Below, one piece after another: positions 18,860 through 28,105 of a stretch of 62,757 nt of DNA. Under the pieces are notes generated by a model. It was not told where the DNA came from, made no database searches, and worked only from the letters and a program-made list of their open reading frames with translations. The stretch is from Phycisphaerae bacterium (GTDB lineage: Bacteria; Planctomycetota; Phycisphaerae; UBA1845): assembly GCA_029260235.1 (NCBI GenBank), contig JAJDDP010000040.1, positions 1-62,757 on the forward strand. The letters are read 5' to 3'. Position 1 is the first letter of the stretch. The number at the start of each line of letters is the position of its first letter. The translations under genes and the position numbers were made by a program.

Positions 18860-19896
18860 CCCTGCTGCCTCTGCCGCCTCTTGTCCAGGAGGCCGGATAG
18901 CTCCATGGCAAATTTTTGCCGAGAGTGGCCCATTCCGATGCCTATGCGTGGCACTGCAAATCGATCTTGGTGATGGGCGGAACCGGTCCGCGTGCTCAGT
19001 GCGTAGCGAACGCCGAGTTCCCACAGTGTGCCTTCATCCTGATGCCCAAAATCTCCCGGACCGCCATTGGGGTAGGCAAAGCCGAGGACCGGCCTTCCAA
19101 GCCGGGCCTCGATCTCCAAGACGCTGGTGCGGATCTGCTGCCGTCGGATCGCGTCAGACTGTCGCCCCAAAATAACATGGTCTACGGTATGGGCGCCGAC
19201 ATCGTGTCCGGCGACGGCCAGATGGGTGGTTTGGTTCCAATTCATGGGGCTCAAGGTCATGAGTACATCATCGTTGGCTTGGTCGCGCACGGCTCGCTCG
19301 GTTGCGTCCATCAGCAGGCGTTGCTGGGCGCAGGGCATGCGCTTATATCCCTCGGGGTGGGCGATCAAATTTGCGAGAGCCGTAGGCTGCTCTTCACCAG
19401 CAAGGCCAGGAACAACGCGCAGCAGCCGCAGCACATCCGCATCGAACAATCGGCCGCTGGCAACGTTGGCCGTCGAGATGAAGAAGGATGCCTTGATGCC
19501 AAGTTCGTCCAGAATGGGTTGTGCGTGACGGAAGGTGCAGGCCGGTACGTCATCAAAAGTCACCGCGATCATTGGCTCGCTCAATTCGAGATCCAAGCCG
19601 TCGCCAGCCAACACGTCGGGCAAATGTACGAGGCGGCCGAATCGTCGGGCGAGTCGCATGTGCTGAGCGAACTGGGATGCCGTCACGAAGTATGAAGGCA
19701 TCCACGGTTCCAAGGCGAGGTTGTCGGCGCAGACGCCGTGATAGCAGAGGATGCGCAGCTGGCTGCGATGCGAAAACATGCGCCGGGCCAGTCCACTGCA
19801 ATCCATCAGACGTGCAACCGATTCGCTCACTCGACCAATCAGCTTTCGCCTTGGCGGGATCTGTCGGGCAGAGAGCATTTTGGTACTTGCAGACAC
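18850..19896 (-). CDS. Polysaccharide deacetylase (NodB-like)
   Basis: A 348-residue carbohydrate esterase 4 family protein. It opens with a basic N-terminus, then LRILCYHGV, VTFDDVP (TFDD at 113-116) supplying the metal-binding aspartates, GIKASFFISTA, and GAHTVDH for the metal-binding histidines, with FAYPNGGPGDFG later. It removes N- or O-acetyl groups from a polymer. No signal peptide is visible, so it may act on a cytoplasmic lipid-linked intermediate or be exported otherwise. It heads the compact run with the GNAT and methyltransferase genes. Confidence 0.85.
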   Translation of the reverse strand: MSASTKMLSARQIPPRRKLIGRVSESVARLMDCSGLARRMFSHRSQLRILCYHGVCADNLALEPWMPSYFVTASQFAQHMRLARRFGRLVHLPDVLAGDGLDLELSEPMIAVTFDDVPACTFRHAQPILDELGIKASFFISTANVASGRLFDADVLRLLRVVPGLAGEEQPTALANLIAHPEGYKRMPCAQQRLLMDATERAVRDQANDDVLMTLSPMNWNQTTHLAVAGHDVGAHTVDHVILGRQSDAIRRQQIRTSVLEIEARLGRPVLGFAYPNGGPGDFGHQDEGTLWELGVRYALSTRTGSAHHQDRFAVPRIGIGMGHSRQKFAMELSGLLDKRRQRQQGWI

Positions 19897-20078
19897 TTGG
19901 CTGATCTCCGTAAAAACTGGAACCAGATCTGCCCGCAGCGGGCATGATCAGGCCGGAACTCAACTGTGTATCGGACAATATCGGACGCTGATGAAGAAGA
20001 ACCTGCAGGATCTAGACGCACTTACATCGGCTTCCTTTGGGGAAGACGGGCGGCGTATCAGGTGGGTTTGGGCGCAGA

Positions 20079-21206
20079 TCAGTGCCGGGGTAAGGCCTCG
20101 ACGAGTTGGTCGATTTCCTTCTCGGTGGCATAGAAATGCGGGCTAGAGCGCAGACGACCGTTGCGGACGGCGATGACGATCCGATGCTCTGCTTGCAAAT
20201 GCCGCTGAATCTTTTCGTGCTCGTGGATGTCTGAGGAAAAGGCCACGATTGAGCTGGCCTCTGCCGGCTTGCGAGAACTGTGGATTCGGTATCCCTTGTC
20301 ACGCAGACCATCAACTAACCGTGTGGTCAAGCCGATTACCCGGGCTGCGATTTGCTCAATCCCAATTTCCAGGAGCATGTCGATGGCTCCGCCCAGGGCG
20401 TAAATGCCAGCCAGGTTGTAGGTGCCTGAATCGTAACGCCGGGCATCGTCCCGAAATTCCAATTTGTGATGGGCGTAGTCTTCGTGGTTCTTGACGCTCA
20501 GCCAACCGACGCAGCTCGGCTTGAGGTGGCCTTGAAGTTGTTTGCTGCAGTAGAAAAACCCGCAGCCTTCCAGCGCGCACAGCCACTTATGGCCTCCAGT
20601 GGCCAGGAAGTCGATGTGCATGCCTTTGACGTCGATGGGCATCACTCCTACGGATTGGATCGCATCGACGCAAAGCAATACGCCTTTGGTCTGACAGAAC
20701 TGGCCTAGTGTAGCCAGATCAGTCCGAAAGCCGCTGGCGAACTGGATGGAGGAGATGGTGACCAACCGCGTGCGGGAATTGATGGCCTCAATAATCCGTT
20801 CGATGGGGATGCGGCCATCCTCCTCAAGCACCGTGTTGAGTTGGACTCCGCGCGATTGAAGGGCCTGCCAAGGGTAGACATTGGCGGGAAATTCGACGTT
20901 GGCTGAGACGATGTTGTCGCCATTGTTCCAACTCAAGCCGTTGGCGACGAAATTAAGACCCTCGCTCGTGTTCTTGATGAAGGTGAGTTCGTCGGCGTTG
21001 GCATTGATGAGTTGGGCCGCTCTGAGTCGAACTTCGTTGGCATGCCGGTAGAACCGCTCGCCGAGGTAGCCGTTCTCTTCTGCAAGCTTCAGGTATCTAC
21101 GGGCCTCTTGGGCGGCTGGTGCGCAGATAGGGCCGACCGCAGAATAGTTCTGAAAGTTATAGTTCCTGGTGATGGGGAAATTGTCTCGCAGCGCTTCCCA
21201 GTTCAC
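20079..21206 (-). CDS. Class V aminotransferase family PLP enzyme (SufS-like)
   Basis: A 375-residue PLP enzyme. Lys207 in GGHKWLC is the Schiff-base lysine; FIKNTSEGLN and CVDAIQSVG bind the cofactor. Members include cysteine desulfurases and isopenicillin epimerase-like enzymes. The conserved active-site cysteine loop of SufS (RxGHHCA) reads differently here, so desulfurase activity is doubtful. It stands between the polysaccharide block and a TPR gene, with no obvious sulfur partner. Confidence 0.8.
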   Translation of the reverse strand: MNWEALRDNFPITRNYNFQNYSAVGPICAPAAQEARRYLKLAEENGYLGERFYRHANEVRLRAAQLINANADELTFIKNTSEGLNFVANGLSWNNGDNIVSANVEFPANVYPWQALQSRGVQLNTVLEEDGRIPIERIIEAINSRTRLVTISSIQFASGFRTDLATLGQFCQTKGVLLCVDAIQSVGVMPIDVKGMHIDFLATGGHKWLCALEGCGFFYCSKQLQGHLKPSCVGWLSVKNHEDYAHHKLEFRDDARRYDSGTYNLAGIYALGGAIDMLLEIGIEQIAARVIGLTTRLVDGLRDKGYRIHSSRKPAEASSIVAFSSDIHEHEKIQRHLQAEHRIVIAVRNGRLRSSPHFYATEKEIDQLVEALPRH

Positions 21207-21305
21207 AATTCTACCTCACCTGCGTATCCTCAAGCTGTAGCCGTGGCGAATTGAATCCTGCTGCCTAGCTTCCAGCCATTCCTTCGCCTATGGATTATAG
21301 GCGCT

Positions 21306-21551
21306 TCATTGTGTCTTGACTCGCGGGGCGTGTTCTGACGTCTCACAAGAGGGCGCCCCCGCCTTATCGTCATCGGCCTGCTCGGGCAGCGAGTCCATTT
21401 TAGTATGGGTCACAACATCCCTATCCGCAACCAGCCTCCTCAGAAGCCCTAGGACGCCTTCGTCTGAGAATGTCTGCCAAGCAGGCTTGATCTGGGCTGC
21501 TAGCCTGCGCCCCATTACCAAATTCTCAAGCGTTGGTTCAAGTCGAAACAT
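21306..21551 (-). CDS. Possible small hypothetical protein
   Basis: An 81-codon frame starting MFRLEPTLENLVMGRRLAA in the 487-base gap between the aminotransferase and TPR genes. The N-terminal half looks helical and the end is polar. There is no ribosome site and no recognised family, and a plus-strand frame overlaps it. Included because nothing else explains the gap. It may be non-coding. Confidence 0.25.
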   Translation of the reverse strand: MFRLEPTLENLVMGRRLAAQIKPAWQTFSDEGVLGLLRRLVADRDVVTHTKMDSLPEQADDDKAGAPSCETSEHAPRVKTQ

Positions 21552-21693
21552 TCAGGCGTCGCCAATTATCGGTCTGCTCAGGCACCACCGGTCACATTAG
21601 AACATTTTGAAGCCAACCCAGGCGGCTACTCGAACGATAAATTCTTAAGGGTGGCATCAGGAAACAGGGCTGCGGCCAGTGTTCTGAGGACAC

Positions 21694-23181
21694 ATGGCGT
21701 TGCCCCCGGGGGTCGAGTGTAAAATGAAGAGATGGCAACAACCCAAAGCAATTAAGCCCAAAGTGCCGGCCAAGAATAGGGGCAAAGCGACTTATGCTGC
21801 GGTGGCGACTCTGTTCATGGCACTGGCAACGATGATTTGGTTCGGCGGGCCGAGGTACGCCACCGGCGACGCCAACAACGATGCCCAGTTGGTACGCCGA
21901 GGTGATGAATTCCTCAGTAGTGGGAACAGAACCGCTGCGATGGCTGCCTATGACCAAGCCCTTCAAATCAATGAGGGACATCCCGAAGCGTTAACGCGAC
22001 GCGCTGAACTCTACGTCTCGTCTGGTGATCTCGACAAAGCCATCGTCGATCTGACCACTCTCATCGCGCACCATCCCGACCAAGCCGAGAGCCTCCTCAT
22101 GCGGGCGGAATGCCTTCAAGAGCTGGAGCGTTTTCCCGAAGCGGCGGCAGACTTCGGCCGGATCATCGAGTTGGGGGCATCCAGGCTAGAAGCGTATACA
22201 GGCCGAGGGCGATGCCGGTTGGCGCTGGAGGATTTCAAAGGAGCGGCGGAAGACCTCTCTTGGGCGATCGGCCGAAATCCGCGTGATTCGAGCCTGTACC
22301 GTGACCGGGGAGATGCCCGCCGAAAGCTGGGCGAATTGAGCCATGCGCTGAATGACTTCACCAGGGCGGTCGAGATTAGCCCCAGTGTGGCTGTCAACTA
22401 CCACAAGCGCGGCATGGCCCGCCGGGCAAACGGGGAATTGGCTGGGGCGATTGCCGACTATGACAAGGTGATCCACTTGCGGGTCCGCGACTCAAGTGTC
22501 TATTTCAACCGGGCCAACGCCAAGAGAGAGTACGGTGATCTGGCCGGCGCCCACGCCGACTACACAGAGGCAATCCGTTTGCAGCCCAAGGATGCTGATG
22601 CCTTTCTAGCCCGGGCAAACGTGTTGATGCACCTCGGACAGAAACATGAAGCCATCCAGGACTACAGCCACTACATCAATCTAAATCCGAACAGTCACGA
22701 AGGACTGGTCTTCCGCGGAAAGGCCAAGATGGCCTACGGCGATTACTCAGGGGCCGTTGCAGATTTCAACCGAGCGATCCAGGTCGACCCTGATGACCAC
22801 AAGGCCTACTGCGACCGGGCGGCGTCCAAGAACAACTTGGGAGACATTCAAGGTGCCATCGCCGACTACGAGAAGGCAATGGCCCTCAAGGCAGACCACG
22901 CCCCAGCCTATTGTGGTCGCGGTGAAACCTATCTAGGCACAAACCGACTCGACGCAGCCATGCAAGATCTAAACAAGGCCATCAAGCTCTCCCCAGGATT
23001 TGTGCGGGCCTACCGTGTTCGCGGCGACGTTCGCATCTTGCTCAAAGACGTCGATGGGGCCATCTCGGATTTTCGCTTGGTGCTGGACCGATCAACAAAC
23101 CGCGATTTGGTCCGCTTAGCCACTGCCCGTTTGCGCATGCTAGGGCCAGCCCAGGAAACGCCGACGCAAACGACACCCTAA
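21694..23181 (+). CDS. Membrane-anchored tetratricopeptide repeat protein
   Basis: A 495-residue protein (an ATG at 21724 is an alternative start). A basic N-terminus (KAIKPKVPAKNRGK) precedes a single membrane helix (residues about 36-52), then about eleven TPR repeats run from residue 65 to the end, with the usual Ala/Gly spacing such as AIADYDKVIHLRVRDSSVYFNRANAKRE-like units. TPR arrays bind partner proteins. The array faces either periplasm or cytoplasm depending on orientation; the positive inside rule puts it outside. No catalytic domain is present. Confidence 0.88.
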   Translation: MALPPGVECKMKRWQQPKAIKPKVPAKNRGKATYAAVATLFMALATMIWFGGPRYATGDANNDAQLVRRGDEFLSSGNRTAAMAAYDQALQINEGHPEALTRRAELYVSSGDLDKAIVDLTTLIAHHPDQAESLLMRAECLQELERFPEAAADFGRIIELGASRLEAYTGRGRCRLALEDFKGAAEDLSWAIGRNPRDSSLYRDRGDARRKLGELSHALNDFTRAVEISPSVAVNYHKRGMARRANGELAGAIADYDKVIHLRVRDSSVYFNRANAKREYGDLAGAHADYTEAIRLQPKDADAFLARANVLMHLGQKHEAIQDYSHYINLNPNSHEGLVFRGKAKMAYGDYSGAVADFNRAIQVDPDDHKAYCDRAASKNNLGDIQGAIADYEKAMALKADHAPAYCGRGETYLGTNRLDAAMQDLNKAIKLSPGFVRAYRVRGDVRILLKDVDGAISDFRLVLDRSTNRDLVRLATARLRMLGPAQETPTQTTP

Positions 23182-23420
23182 CGGTTTGTCCGGTCTAGAC
23201 TGCGATTCAAATCTCACGTCGGCTCGGCTGCCGGCCTGACGACACGTTCGCCCCTCGACCTAGATGCCCGGTCCAACCCTATCCCTTCTCGATGGTTCCT
23301 CAAATCCTGTTCCACGCTCAAATGCCGTATCTTGTCCGATTCGACTGGAAAAATCTGGGCTGAGGCTAATAATACCCAGTAGCTTGGACGAAGAGTGAAC
23401 AATACGAATTGGATGAACGA

Positions 23421-24023
23421 ATGGACAACGCAGAACGCATTGATAGATTCTTGAAGATGGCTGAGGCTGATCCAGATAATGAGCTGGGGCACTTCAGCCT
23501 CGGAAAGGCCCTTCTCGAAGACAAGCAGGTTGAGAAGGCCATCCCATCGCTCCAACGAACGCTAGACGTGAACCCTTCCTTCTCCAAGGCCTACCAAGTG
23601 CTGGCCGAAGCCCAGATCGAGCTGGACCAGAAAGGGCAAGCGGTTGAGACCCTGCGCAAAGGCGTCGCGGTAGCCGATGAGCGCGGCGATCTGATGCCTC
23701 GAGATGCGATGGCTACCATGTTGTCCGATTTGGGCGAGACGCCTCCATCCTTCAAGAGCAAGCCTCAACCCGAGGCAATCGACGCAGCCAGCGCCGACCT
23801 GATCTGTTCACGCTGCGGCAAGCCTTCTCCCAAGATGGAGAACCAGCCCTTCAAGGGCGAGCTGGGCATTCGGGTACACGGTGCAGTTTGTCATGACTGC
23901 TGGCGGGAGTGGGTTAGCATGGGTACGAAGGTCATCAACGAGATGGGCTTGGCCTTGGCGAGTCCCGAAGCCCAAGTCATATACGACGAGCACATGGTCG
24001 AATTCCTGCAAATGGATCGGTAA
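23421..24023 (+). CDS. TPR protein with C-terminal YggX/Fe(2+)-trafficking-like domain
   Basis: A 200-residue protein (TTG at 23409 is an alternative start). The N-terminal 110 residues are TPR repeats (HFSLGKALLED, AYQVLAEAQIELDQ). After a CSRCGK pair (about residue 132) comes FKGELGIRVHGAVCHDCWREWVSMG, then TKVINEMGLALASPEAQ and HMVEFL, matching the layout of the YggX family (YPGELGKRIFDNIS, EAWAEWQKKQTMLINEK, MVNFL). YggX protects iron-sulfur enzymes from oxidative damage. The additional cysteine pairs (CSRC and CHDC) may bind iron or zinc. Confidence 0.7.
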   Translation: MDNAERIDRFLKMAEADPDNELGHFSLGKALLEDKQVEKAIPSLQRTLDVNPSFSKAYQVLAEAQIELDQKGQAVETLRKGVAVADERGDLMPRDAMATMLSDLGETPPSFKSKPQPEAIDAASADLICSRCGKPSPKMENQPFKGELGIRVHGAVCHDCWREWVSMGTKVINEMGLALASPEAQVIYDEHMVEFLQMDR

Positions 24024-24041
24024 GACGAACTGATCAAGCGA

Positions 24042-25898
24042 TCAACGAGCTTGGGCCTCGATCCTTTGCGAATACTTGTCAGATGCGATGAGGTCTCCGC
24101 GCCGTTCGTAGATGTCCCGGAGCGTTCGGCAAGCATTCACATAGGCTTGAGCGTTCTGTGGACTGATCTTGCCGAATCTTTCAACCAGTTGCACAACCTT
24201 ACGAAGATGCAGGATAGCCTGGTCCAAGTCGCCCAGTTCGTGAGTGACTGCGGCTTGGTTGGCATGGAGAATCACGTCGTCAGGCCTGAGTCGAAGCGCC
24301 CGCCGATTCACTTCGGCTGACTGCTCATGCTTTCCAAGTTTGAAATACAAACTCCCAAGGTTCCGAAGAACATCGCCTTCCGTATCGGATAAGCCGAGAG
24401 CTAGGTCAGCGCGGTTCAACGCCTCAGCTGTTTGGCCCAGTGCAAGAAAGCTTTGGGCTGCGTTGGCATGGGCGGCTGGGATGCCTGGCTTGATCGCCAA
24501 CGCTGCGTCAAAGTGCTTCAGGGCAGCCCGATGTTCACCTCCTGGTTGAAGGGCAGATCCCAGGTTTACATGGGCGTTCCACGATTCAGGATACAAGCTC
24601 AGGGTGTGCTCCCACAGGGTCTGCGACGTGCGCCAGGTCTTGCACTGTTGCCAGCTCGCCCCGGCCAATCCCACGATTGCTGCCAGCGATCCCAAGATGG
24701 CAATCATCGCTAGTTGCGTTCTCATCAATCGCAAGACCAGTGCAGCGGCTAAGAGTGCCCAGGGCATGCACGAGATGTACGAATATCGATCCGCAGCCAA
24801 CTGCGGCCCGCTCTGGGCGATGCCCAAAACCGGCGATAGAACCACCGCGCAAATCAGCCAGGAGGCAAGACCGAACGGCCAGCGCTTGCGCATCGCAATC
24901 AGCCCGACAGTGACGACCACAACCAGTAGGCCGGCCAACAAGAAACGGACAGCCAGCGGATTCATCTCGACCGGTATCTCGTAGATGGGTGCCAGCTTGC
25001 TGGGGACAACAGTCTTAACCAGATAGAACACAAGTCCGAAGCAGGACTGCCCGATGCGTTCGGGCCAACCGTACTCGCTGACAGATTTCATGACCTGACC
25101 CACCGACTGAGCTTGGAGCGAGACGTACGCCACCCAGAGAGCGGGTAGCGCGTAGGGAATCTTGTCCAGGCATGCCTTCTTCGCTTGCTGGCGCCATGGA
25201 GAATCGGCACCCCATGTAATCCTGCGATAGGGATAAACGTCCATGATCAGCAATACCAAGGGCAGCGTGATGCCCCACGCTTTCGACATGAGCGATAACA
25301 CCAGAGCTAGGACGGACGCGGTGTACCACCCTTTGCCGGCGTCGCGGTCGGCGACATATCTTCCGTACAGCAGGACAGAGGTCAGCAAAAAAAATGTGGA
25401 CACCACATCGCGACGCTCTGTCACCCAGGCGACCGACTCAGTCCGTAGTGGATGGACCCCAAAGAACAAGGCGGCCAGCACAGCCGCGATGTAGAGCGCG
25501 AGGTCGGGCTTGTGCCGACGGCCGCAGAGGGTCAGCCGCAACAAAGACAGGGCCAGAAAATAGAAAAGCATCGCGTTGGCTGAATGGAAGAGAATGTTTG
25601 TCAGGTGAAATCCACGTGGGTCGAGACCATCGTAGATGGCATAGTCCAGCGCATAAGTCAGCCAAGTGATCGGCTGGTAGTGCCCCATGACCACACTGTT
25701 GAACATCCAGCTTAGATGGACAGGGCTGAATCCACGATAGCCGTACTGCTCCAGCAACACCTTGTCGTCGTCCCAATTGACGAACTGGTTGTCTATCGCA
25801 GGGATGAAGGCACAAAACGTTGCCCCCGCTACTGCCAGCGGCAAGAGGAAGCGGATCCAACCTGGAGCTGTTCGTGCTGAATCAGATTCAACATGCAT
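24042..25898 (-). CDS. TMTC-like multi-spanning glycosyltransferase with TPR tail
   Basis: A 618-residue membrane protein. About ten membrane helices fill residues 15-420, with NQFVNWDDDKVLL after the first helix supplying the acidic pair typical of GT-C glycosyltransferases (PMT/ArnT/TMTC family). The tail (about 425-610) holds five or six TPR repeats. In TMTC proteins this architecture mannosylates exported proteins; here the donor is probably a polyprenyl-phosphate sugar. It starts 42 to 60 bases from any neighbour and is convergent with the TPR-YggX gene. Confidence 0.75.
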   Translation of the reverse strand: MHVESDSARTAPGWIRFLLPLAVAGATFCAFIPAIDNQFVNWDDDKVLLEQYGYRGFSPVHLSWMFNSVVMGHYQPITWLTYALDYAIYDGLDPRGFHLTNILFHSANAMLFYFLALSLLRLTLCGRRHKPDLALYIAAVLAALFFGVHPLRTESVAWVTERRDVVSTFFLLTSVLLYGRYVADRDAGKGWYTASVLALVLSLMSKAWGITLPLVLLIMDVYPYRRITWGADSPWRQQAKKACLDKIPYALPALWVAYVSLQAQSVGQVMKSVSEYGWPERIGQSCFGLVFYLVKTVVPSKLAPIYEIPVEMNPLAVRFLLAGLLVVVVTVGLIAMRKRWPFGLASWLICAVVLSPVLGIAQSGPQLAADRYSYISCMPWALLAAALVLRLMRTQLAMIAILGSLAAIVGLAGASWQQCKTWRTSQTLWEHTLSLYPESWNAHVNLGSALQPGGEHRAALKHFDAALAIKPGIPAAHANAAQSFLALGQTAEALNRADLALGLSDTEGDVLRNLGSLYFKLGKHEQSAEVNRRALRLRPDDVILHANQAAVTHELGDLDQAILHLRKVVQLVERFGKISPQNAQAYVNACRTLRDIYERRGDLIASDKYSQRIEAQAR

Positions 25899-25966
25899 GG
25901 GATTATCTTAGCAGGGCCTAGCCTGGTCGGGGGATGTCCGCCCACAGATGAACGGCGGTCGAGGGT

Positions 25967-26809
25967 TCAGGGATTTAACCATGGATGGTTGTGGGAAGGT
26001 CGATACGGCAGGATTCTCTTGATCAGATCACTTCGCACGCGTTTTCCGGTTGGCTGAGCGGCTGAGTCCTGGCCTGACCATCGAATCGGATCCAACCTCG
26101 TAGCGGAGATGGCTTGATCGTACAATTCGCGACGGGTAATCGGTGATCCGCAGGTAAGGTTGAGGATTCCGTCATAGGGCTGTGAACGCAAGGCCAAACA
26201 GGCCTCGACAATGTCGTCACGGTGAATCAGATTGACCCAAATGTCTCCATCGCTGCGCTCCGCGCCCGCAGAAGCGATGGCTCCCCGCGATGGCCTGCGC
26301 CCAGGGCCGACGATGCCACCAAGTCTTAGAATGGTCGCAGTCTTGCCCAAGGCAGCCACAGCTCCCATGACCAGCTGTTCCGCCGAAAGTACAATCCGCC
26401 CGTTCTGCGTGGACGGGGAAGCGGGGGAGGTTTCGTCCACCCATTGCCCAGCCGTCTGGCCATAAACTGAAGTGGAGGAGATATGTACCAAATGACGGAA
26501 CTGAGAACCCGCCAGCGATTCAAACAGGTGTTCCATGCCGTCACGGTAGACAGCTTCATAGGTGTCGTACTGCGCGTTGGGGGCGACGCAGGTATAGATC
26601 AACTGCCGGTTAGCCAGCAGGGAGCGTAACTCATCCACCTGAGCAAGGACGACGCAGGCAGATTCAATCCCTGCCTCGGCCATCTGACTTAGCTTGGCTG
26701 AGGTTGTAGTCGTACCCAATACGTCGCAACCCGCGTCCACCAGGGCTGATCCCAATGCCAGCCCGACATACCCACAGCCAATGATCGCCACCTTATCATG
26801 CTCAACCAT
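25967..26809 (-). CDS. NAD(P)-dependent SDR epimerase/dehydratase (YeeZ-like)
   Basis: From ATG 26809 it is 280 residues, starting directly with the dinucleotide fold VAIIGCGYVGLALGSAL. The motif HISSTSVYGQTAG supplies the Ser and Tyr active-site elements, and RLGGIVGPGRR follows. This is the extended SDR layout of YeeZ-type proteins, whose substrates are poorly known. Upstream in-frame codons to 26878 lack the fold and are probably not used. It is convergent with nothing close and may be the first gene on this strand. Confidence 0.75.
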   Translation of the reverse strand: MVEHDKVAIIGCGYVGLALGSALVDAGCDVLGTTTTSAKLSQMAEAGIESACVVLAQVDELRSLLANRQLIYTCVAPNAQYDTYEAVYRDGMEHLFESLAGSQFRHLVHISSTSVYGQTAGQWVDETSPASPSTQNGRIVLSAEQLVMGAVAALGKTATILRLGGIVGPGRRPSRGAIASAGAERSDGDIWVNLIHRDDIVEACLALRSQPYDGILNLTCGSPITRRELYDQAISATRLDPIRWSGQDSAAQPTGKRVRSDLIKRILPYRPSHNHPWLNP

Positions 26810-26964
26810 GATGGAGATTGTGCCGCAGAACTCATGGGCGGGGCAATCCCAGTTATGCTCCAAATGATTGCCAAACAAAAACGCCCGCGATACGCGGACG
26901 TGGTGTGTTCGAGTGCTGCCTGGGTAAGTCGGATCCGCGGCACTTCAGGCCGCTCGCCCAGCTA

Positions 26965-27639
26965 CTACCGACCCGTGCCGCTAGCGCCTGGATCGAGGGC
27001 AAAAATCTCGACCCGACGATTCTTGGCACGGTCTTCCTTGGAACTGTTGGCCATGATTGGCCGGTGTTCGCCACAACCGCAAGCGACCAACCTCGAAGGG
27101 GAGATGCCAGCTTGATGCAATTGGCGAACTACCGATAGGGCACGCTGCGCTGATAGCTCGAAATTGTCCTTCCACCCGCTCTTCTTGATGGGCACGTTGT
27201 CGGTGTGGCCATAAACCAGAATGTCGTGCCCGGGGTACTGCGAGCTTACCGCAGAAACCACCTGGCCCAGGACGCTTCGGGCATCAGAGCGGAGCACGGC
27301 CTTGCCTGATGGGAAAAGAACCTCGCCGGGAATGGCGATCATGGCCCCGCCAGGTACTGCCGTCCAACCATCGGGCACATCGACTTGGGCTGATTCGAGA
27401 TCGGAAATCTGCGAGGCGAGCGAAGTGTTGTCCATACGCGCAGAAGCCAACTGCTGCTCGCATAGTGCCCGGGCTTGGTTAGCAGCGTCGGCATCGCCGC
27501 GCAGACGCCCCAACTCGTCGAGCAGTCGTTGATTGTCAGCTTCCAACAACGAAATACGCTGCTGCGGATCCTCGCCGCAACCCGAGAGGGCAACAATACC
27601 CAGGGCGATCGCTACTGCGGAAAACCGTCGAAGGGTCAT
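26965..27639 (-). CDS. OmpA-family outer-membrane lipoprotein
   Basis: A 224-residue protein with signal peptide and lipobox LSGC (Cys21). A coiled coil (about 28-85, EADNQRLLDELGRL) precedes an OmpA/MotB peptidoglycan-binding domain (about 105-215) with VYGHTDNVPI and SAQRALSVVRQL and the NRRVEI motif. It probably tethers the outer membrane to peptidoglycan. A serine-rich short tail follows. The neighbouring LapA-like gene at 27719-28105 lies 79 bases away. Confidence 0.9.
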   Translation of the reverse strand: MTLRRFSAVAIALGIVALSGCGEDPQQRISLLEADNQRLLDELGRLRGDADAANQARALCEQQLASARMDNTSLASQISDLESAQVDVPDGWTAVPGGAMIAIPGEVLFPSGKAVLRSDARSVLGQVVSAVSSQYPGHDILVYGHTDNVPIKKSGWKDNFELSAQRALSVVRQLHQAGISPSRLVACGCGEHRPIMANSSKEDRAKNRRVEIFALDPGASGTGR

Positions 27640-27718
27640 CTCTTCCTACCTCCACGCATGGCAGCCCCAATTAAGAGAGCCTGCTCTAAGAAATTCTGGT
27701 AACCGTCTGCGGCTACGT

Positions 27719-28105
27719 CTATTCGTCCTTGCCGGCGCCGCCCTCTTCTCCAAGCGATCTGGCGATCTTCTGGTCGATGCGGCGTTCCTGATCGTCGAGG
27801 CTCTTAGCCCGCGATTTTTGGGATGCCTCCCGCTCCTTCAGCTCCTCTTGCTGCTTCAACTCGCGCGTCTCTTTTATCAGCGACCAAGTGGCTAGCACGA
27901 CTTGCCAGCTGATGATTGAACCAACCGCAGTCCAAAGCAGCAGCCAGACAACATTGACCTGGGTGTCCTTCTCAACCAACCAGAAGAACCAAACGGAAAC
28001 CGTGTTCCCACGGTTCATGATCAGGATAGCTGCAACCGCGACTGCAACGGCCACGAACAGGACAGACTTAGTGTAAACTTTCGCTTTCTTGAATGCAAGG
28101 CTCAT
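27719..28105 (-). CDS. LapA-domain (DUF1049) membrane protein
   Basis: A 128-residue protein with two membrane helices (about 12-30 and 45-70) joined by a short loop with the VWFFWLVEKD motif, then a basic/acidic cytoplasmic coiled coil (ETRELKQQEELKERE). The pattern matches the lipopolysaccharide assembly LapA (YciS) family, which in E. coli works with LapB. It overlaps the prepilin peptidase gene by 4 bases, so the two are co-translated. Confidence 0.75.
   Translation of the reverse strand: MSLAFKKAKVYTKSVLFVAVAVAVAAILIMNRGNTVSVWFFWLVEKDTQVNVVWLLLWTAVGSIISWQVVLATWSLIKETRELKQQEELKEREASQKSRAKSLDDQERRIDQKIARSLGEEGGAGKDE

Noticed and set aside
16875-19896. PEP-CTERM/exosortase locus
   Set aside because: The gene types are suggestive, but no exosortase or PEP-CTERM tail was seen.
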